In this document: positions 63,167 to 64,000 of the stretch, in pieces
How positions within the stretch are numbered: the stretch's first letter is position 1
Layout: each line of letters opens with the position of its first letter
Assembly (NCBI RefSeq): GCF_029544075.1
Contig: NZ_JAJQJH010000007.1
Span: forward strand, 1-64,000
DNA: 64,000 nt
Reading direction: 5' to 3'
Origin: Chromohalobacter canadensis
GTDB lineage: Bacteria; Pseudomonadota; Gammaproteobacteria; Pseudomonadales; Halomonadaceae
The notes under the pieces: generated by a model
What the model was told of the DNA's origin: nothing
Databases searched by the model: none
What the model saw: the letters and a program-made list of their open reading frames with translations, nothing else
Program-made: the position numbers and the translations under genes

Positions 63167-64000
63167 ATGGCCAAGGTGCCCCCAGAATATACGTTAATCA
63201 TTGGGTTGGGTGTCTCCGGCCAAGCGATTGCGCGGCATCTGACCCGTCAGGGACTGCCGTTCATGATCGCCGATACGCGCGCGAGGCCCGCAGGCCTGGA
63301 GACTTTTCGCGCGGCCTATCCGGACGTCGAGGTGGTGTGCGGCCCGCTGCAAGCGCTGGATATGCGCGAGGCACGTGAAATCGTGGTTAGCCCTGGGGTT
63401 GATTTGCGCACGCCGGGGCTCGTCGAGTACGTGAATGCTGAGGGTGAAGGCCCACACGTGGTCGGCGAGATCGCGCTTTTCGTGCGTGCGTGTCGCGCGC
63501 CGATAGCTGCGATCACCGGCTCCAATGCTAAATCGACGGTGACCACACTGCTCGGTGAGATGGCACGGGAAGCAGGGCGTCGCGTCGCGGTCGGGGGGAA
63601 TCTCGGTACACCGGCACTCGACTTGCTTGCCGAGGCTCCGGACGCCGAGCTGTTCGTGCTCGAACTCTCAAGCTTCCAGTTGGAAACCACTGCTTGGCTG
63701 AGTGCTGAAACGGCGGCGTTTCTCAATCTTTGCGAGGATCACCTGGACCGTCACGGCGACATGCATGGCTACCGAACGGCGAAGCAGCGTGTCTTTCGCG
63801 GCGCGCGGCATGCCGTCGTCAATGCTGACGATGCCGCTACATGGCCTGATAATGACGTGCGCGAAGTGGCGCGGTTCACCATTCAAGTCCCTTCTGGTGA
63901 TGACTGGGGCATCGCCGAGCATGACGCGGAGTCCTGGCTCGCGCATGGCGATACACCTCTGATGTCGACGCGTAGTGTGCGCATGCCCGGACGGCACAAT
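63167..64000 (+). CDS. murD: UDP-MurNAc-L-Ala-D-Glu synthetase MurD (5' part, cut by window edge)
   Basis: Adds D-glutamate to UDP-MurNAc-L-Ala. The frame from ATG runs open to the window end (278 codons), carrying the N-terminal TLIIGLGVSGQAIA Rossmann motif, SPGVDLRTPG and the P-loop ITGSNAKSTVTTL; the final residues PGRHN match the middle of MurD. It starts one base after mraY. The Ala in GSNAKST is common in gammaproteobacterial MurD. The C-terminal domain lies beyond the window. Confidence 0.96.
   Translation, partial: MAKVPPEYTLIIGLGVSGQAIARHLTRQGLPFMIADTRARPAGLETFRAAYPDVEVVCGPLQALDMREAREIVVSPGVDLRTPGLVEYVNAEGEGPHVVGEIALFVRACRAPIAAITGSNAKSTVTTLLGEMAREAGRRVAVGGNLGTPALDLLAEAPDAELFVLELSSFQLETTAWLSAETAAFLNLCEDHLDRHGDMHGYRTAKQRVFRGARHAVVNADDAATWPDNDVREVARFTIQVPSGDDWGIAEHDAESWLAHGDTPLMSTRSVRMPGRHN

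Noticed and set aside
63533-63550. MurD P-loop reads GSNAKST rather than GTNGKST
   Set aside because: The Ala variant is common in gammaproteobacterial MurD and is not evidence of lost function.

Overview
The window is one continuous stretch of gammaproteobacterial chromosome with high GC and very dense coding. It carries about 60 protein genes plus the RNase P RNA. The gene order resembles the Pseudomonas/Halomonas arrangement: aroQ-accBC-prmA-dusB-fis-purH; gatCAB divergent from mreBCD-maf-rng-yhdP-tldD-yjgA-pmbA; npr-rapZ-ptsN-hpf-rpoN-lptBAC-kdsCD; mlaFEDCB-ibaG-murA-hisGD; rplM-rpsI-sspAB; lpoA-rsmI-rnpB-dcw cluster. Together with many acidic proteins and linkers, this suggests a moderately halophilic Halomonadaceae member (Halomonas/Chromohalobacter type). 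The assignment is inferred from synteny and composition, not from a database match.

Layout. (1) 1-3.2 kb: a stress module with the end of a beta-CASP RNA-hydrolase-like gene, cbpM-cbpA and a divergent Hsp20 gene. The intergenic region between cbpA and hsp20 holds two FNR/Anr-type boxes. (2) 3.3-9.8 kb, minus strand: purH, fis, dusB, prmA, accC, accB, aroQ. (3) 10-13.5 kb: a DUF2333 membrane protein, inorganic pyrophosphatase, and a PP2C-like/protein-kinase-like fusion whose two active sites both look degenerate. (4) 13.5-16.8 kb: gatBAC. (5) 17-29.2 kb: mreBCD, maf, rng, yhdP, tldD, yjgA, pmbA. (6) 29.2-37.8 kb, minus strand: mgtE, the nitrogen-PTS/RpoN cluster, LPS transport (lptBAC) and Kdo synthesis (kdsCD). 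(7) 37.9-44.8 kb: the Mla phospholipid-transport operon, ibaG, murA, hisG, hisD. (8) 44.8-55.6 kb: a DegS/AlgW protease, Nif3-like protein, YhcB, ZapE, L13/S9, SspA/SspB, DolP, DiaA/GmhA-type SIS protein, YraN, LpoA, RsmI. (9) 55.7-64 kb: rnpB and the dcw division/cell-wall cluster rsmH-ftsL-ftsI-murE-murF-mraY-murD; murD runs off the window.

Functionally the window is mainly envelope construction and maintenance: peptidoglycan precursors and synthases, cell-shape complex, LPS export, lipid asymmetry, envelope-stress sensing. Ribosome and RNA maintenance and the PTS-Ntr/RpoN regulatory hub make up most of the rest. I found no prophage, insertion sequence, CRISPR array, tRNA or integron.

No clearly new multi-gene system is visible. 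The best leads are the Anr-box-controlled Hsp20/CbpA region, the doubly degenerate phosphatase-kinase fusion, an apparent AUU start codon on mreC, and the absence at this locus of genes that normally sit here in relatives (petABC, mraZ, hisC, purD).
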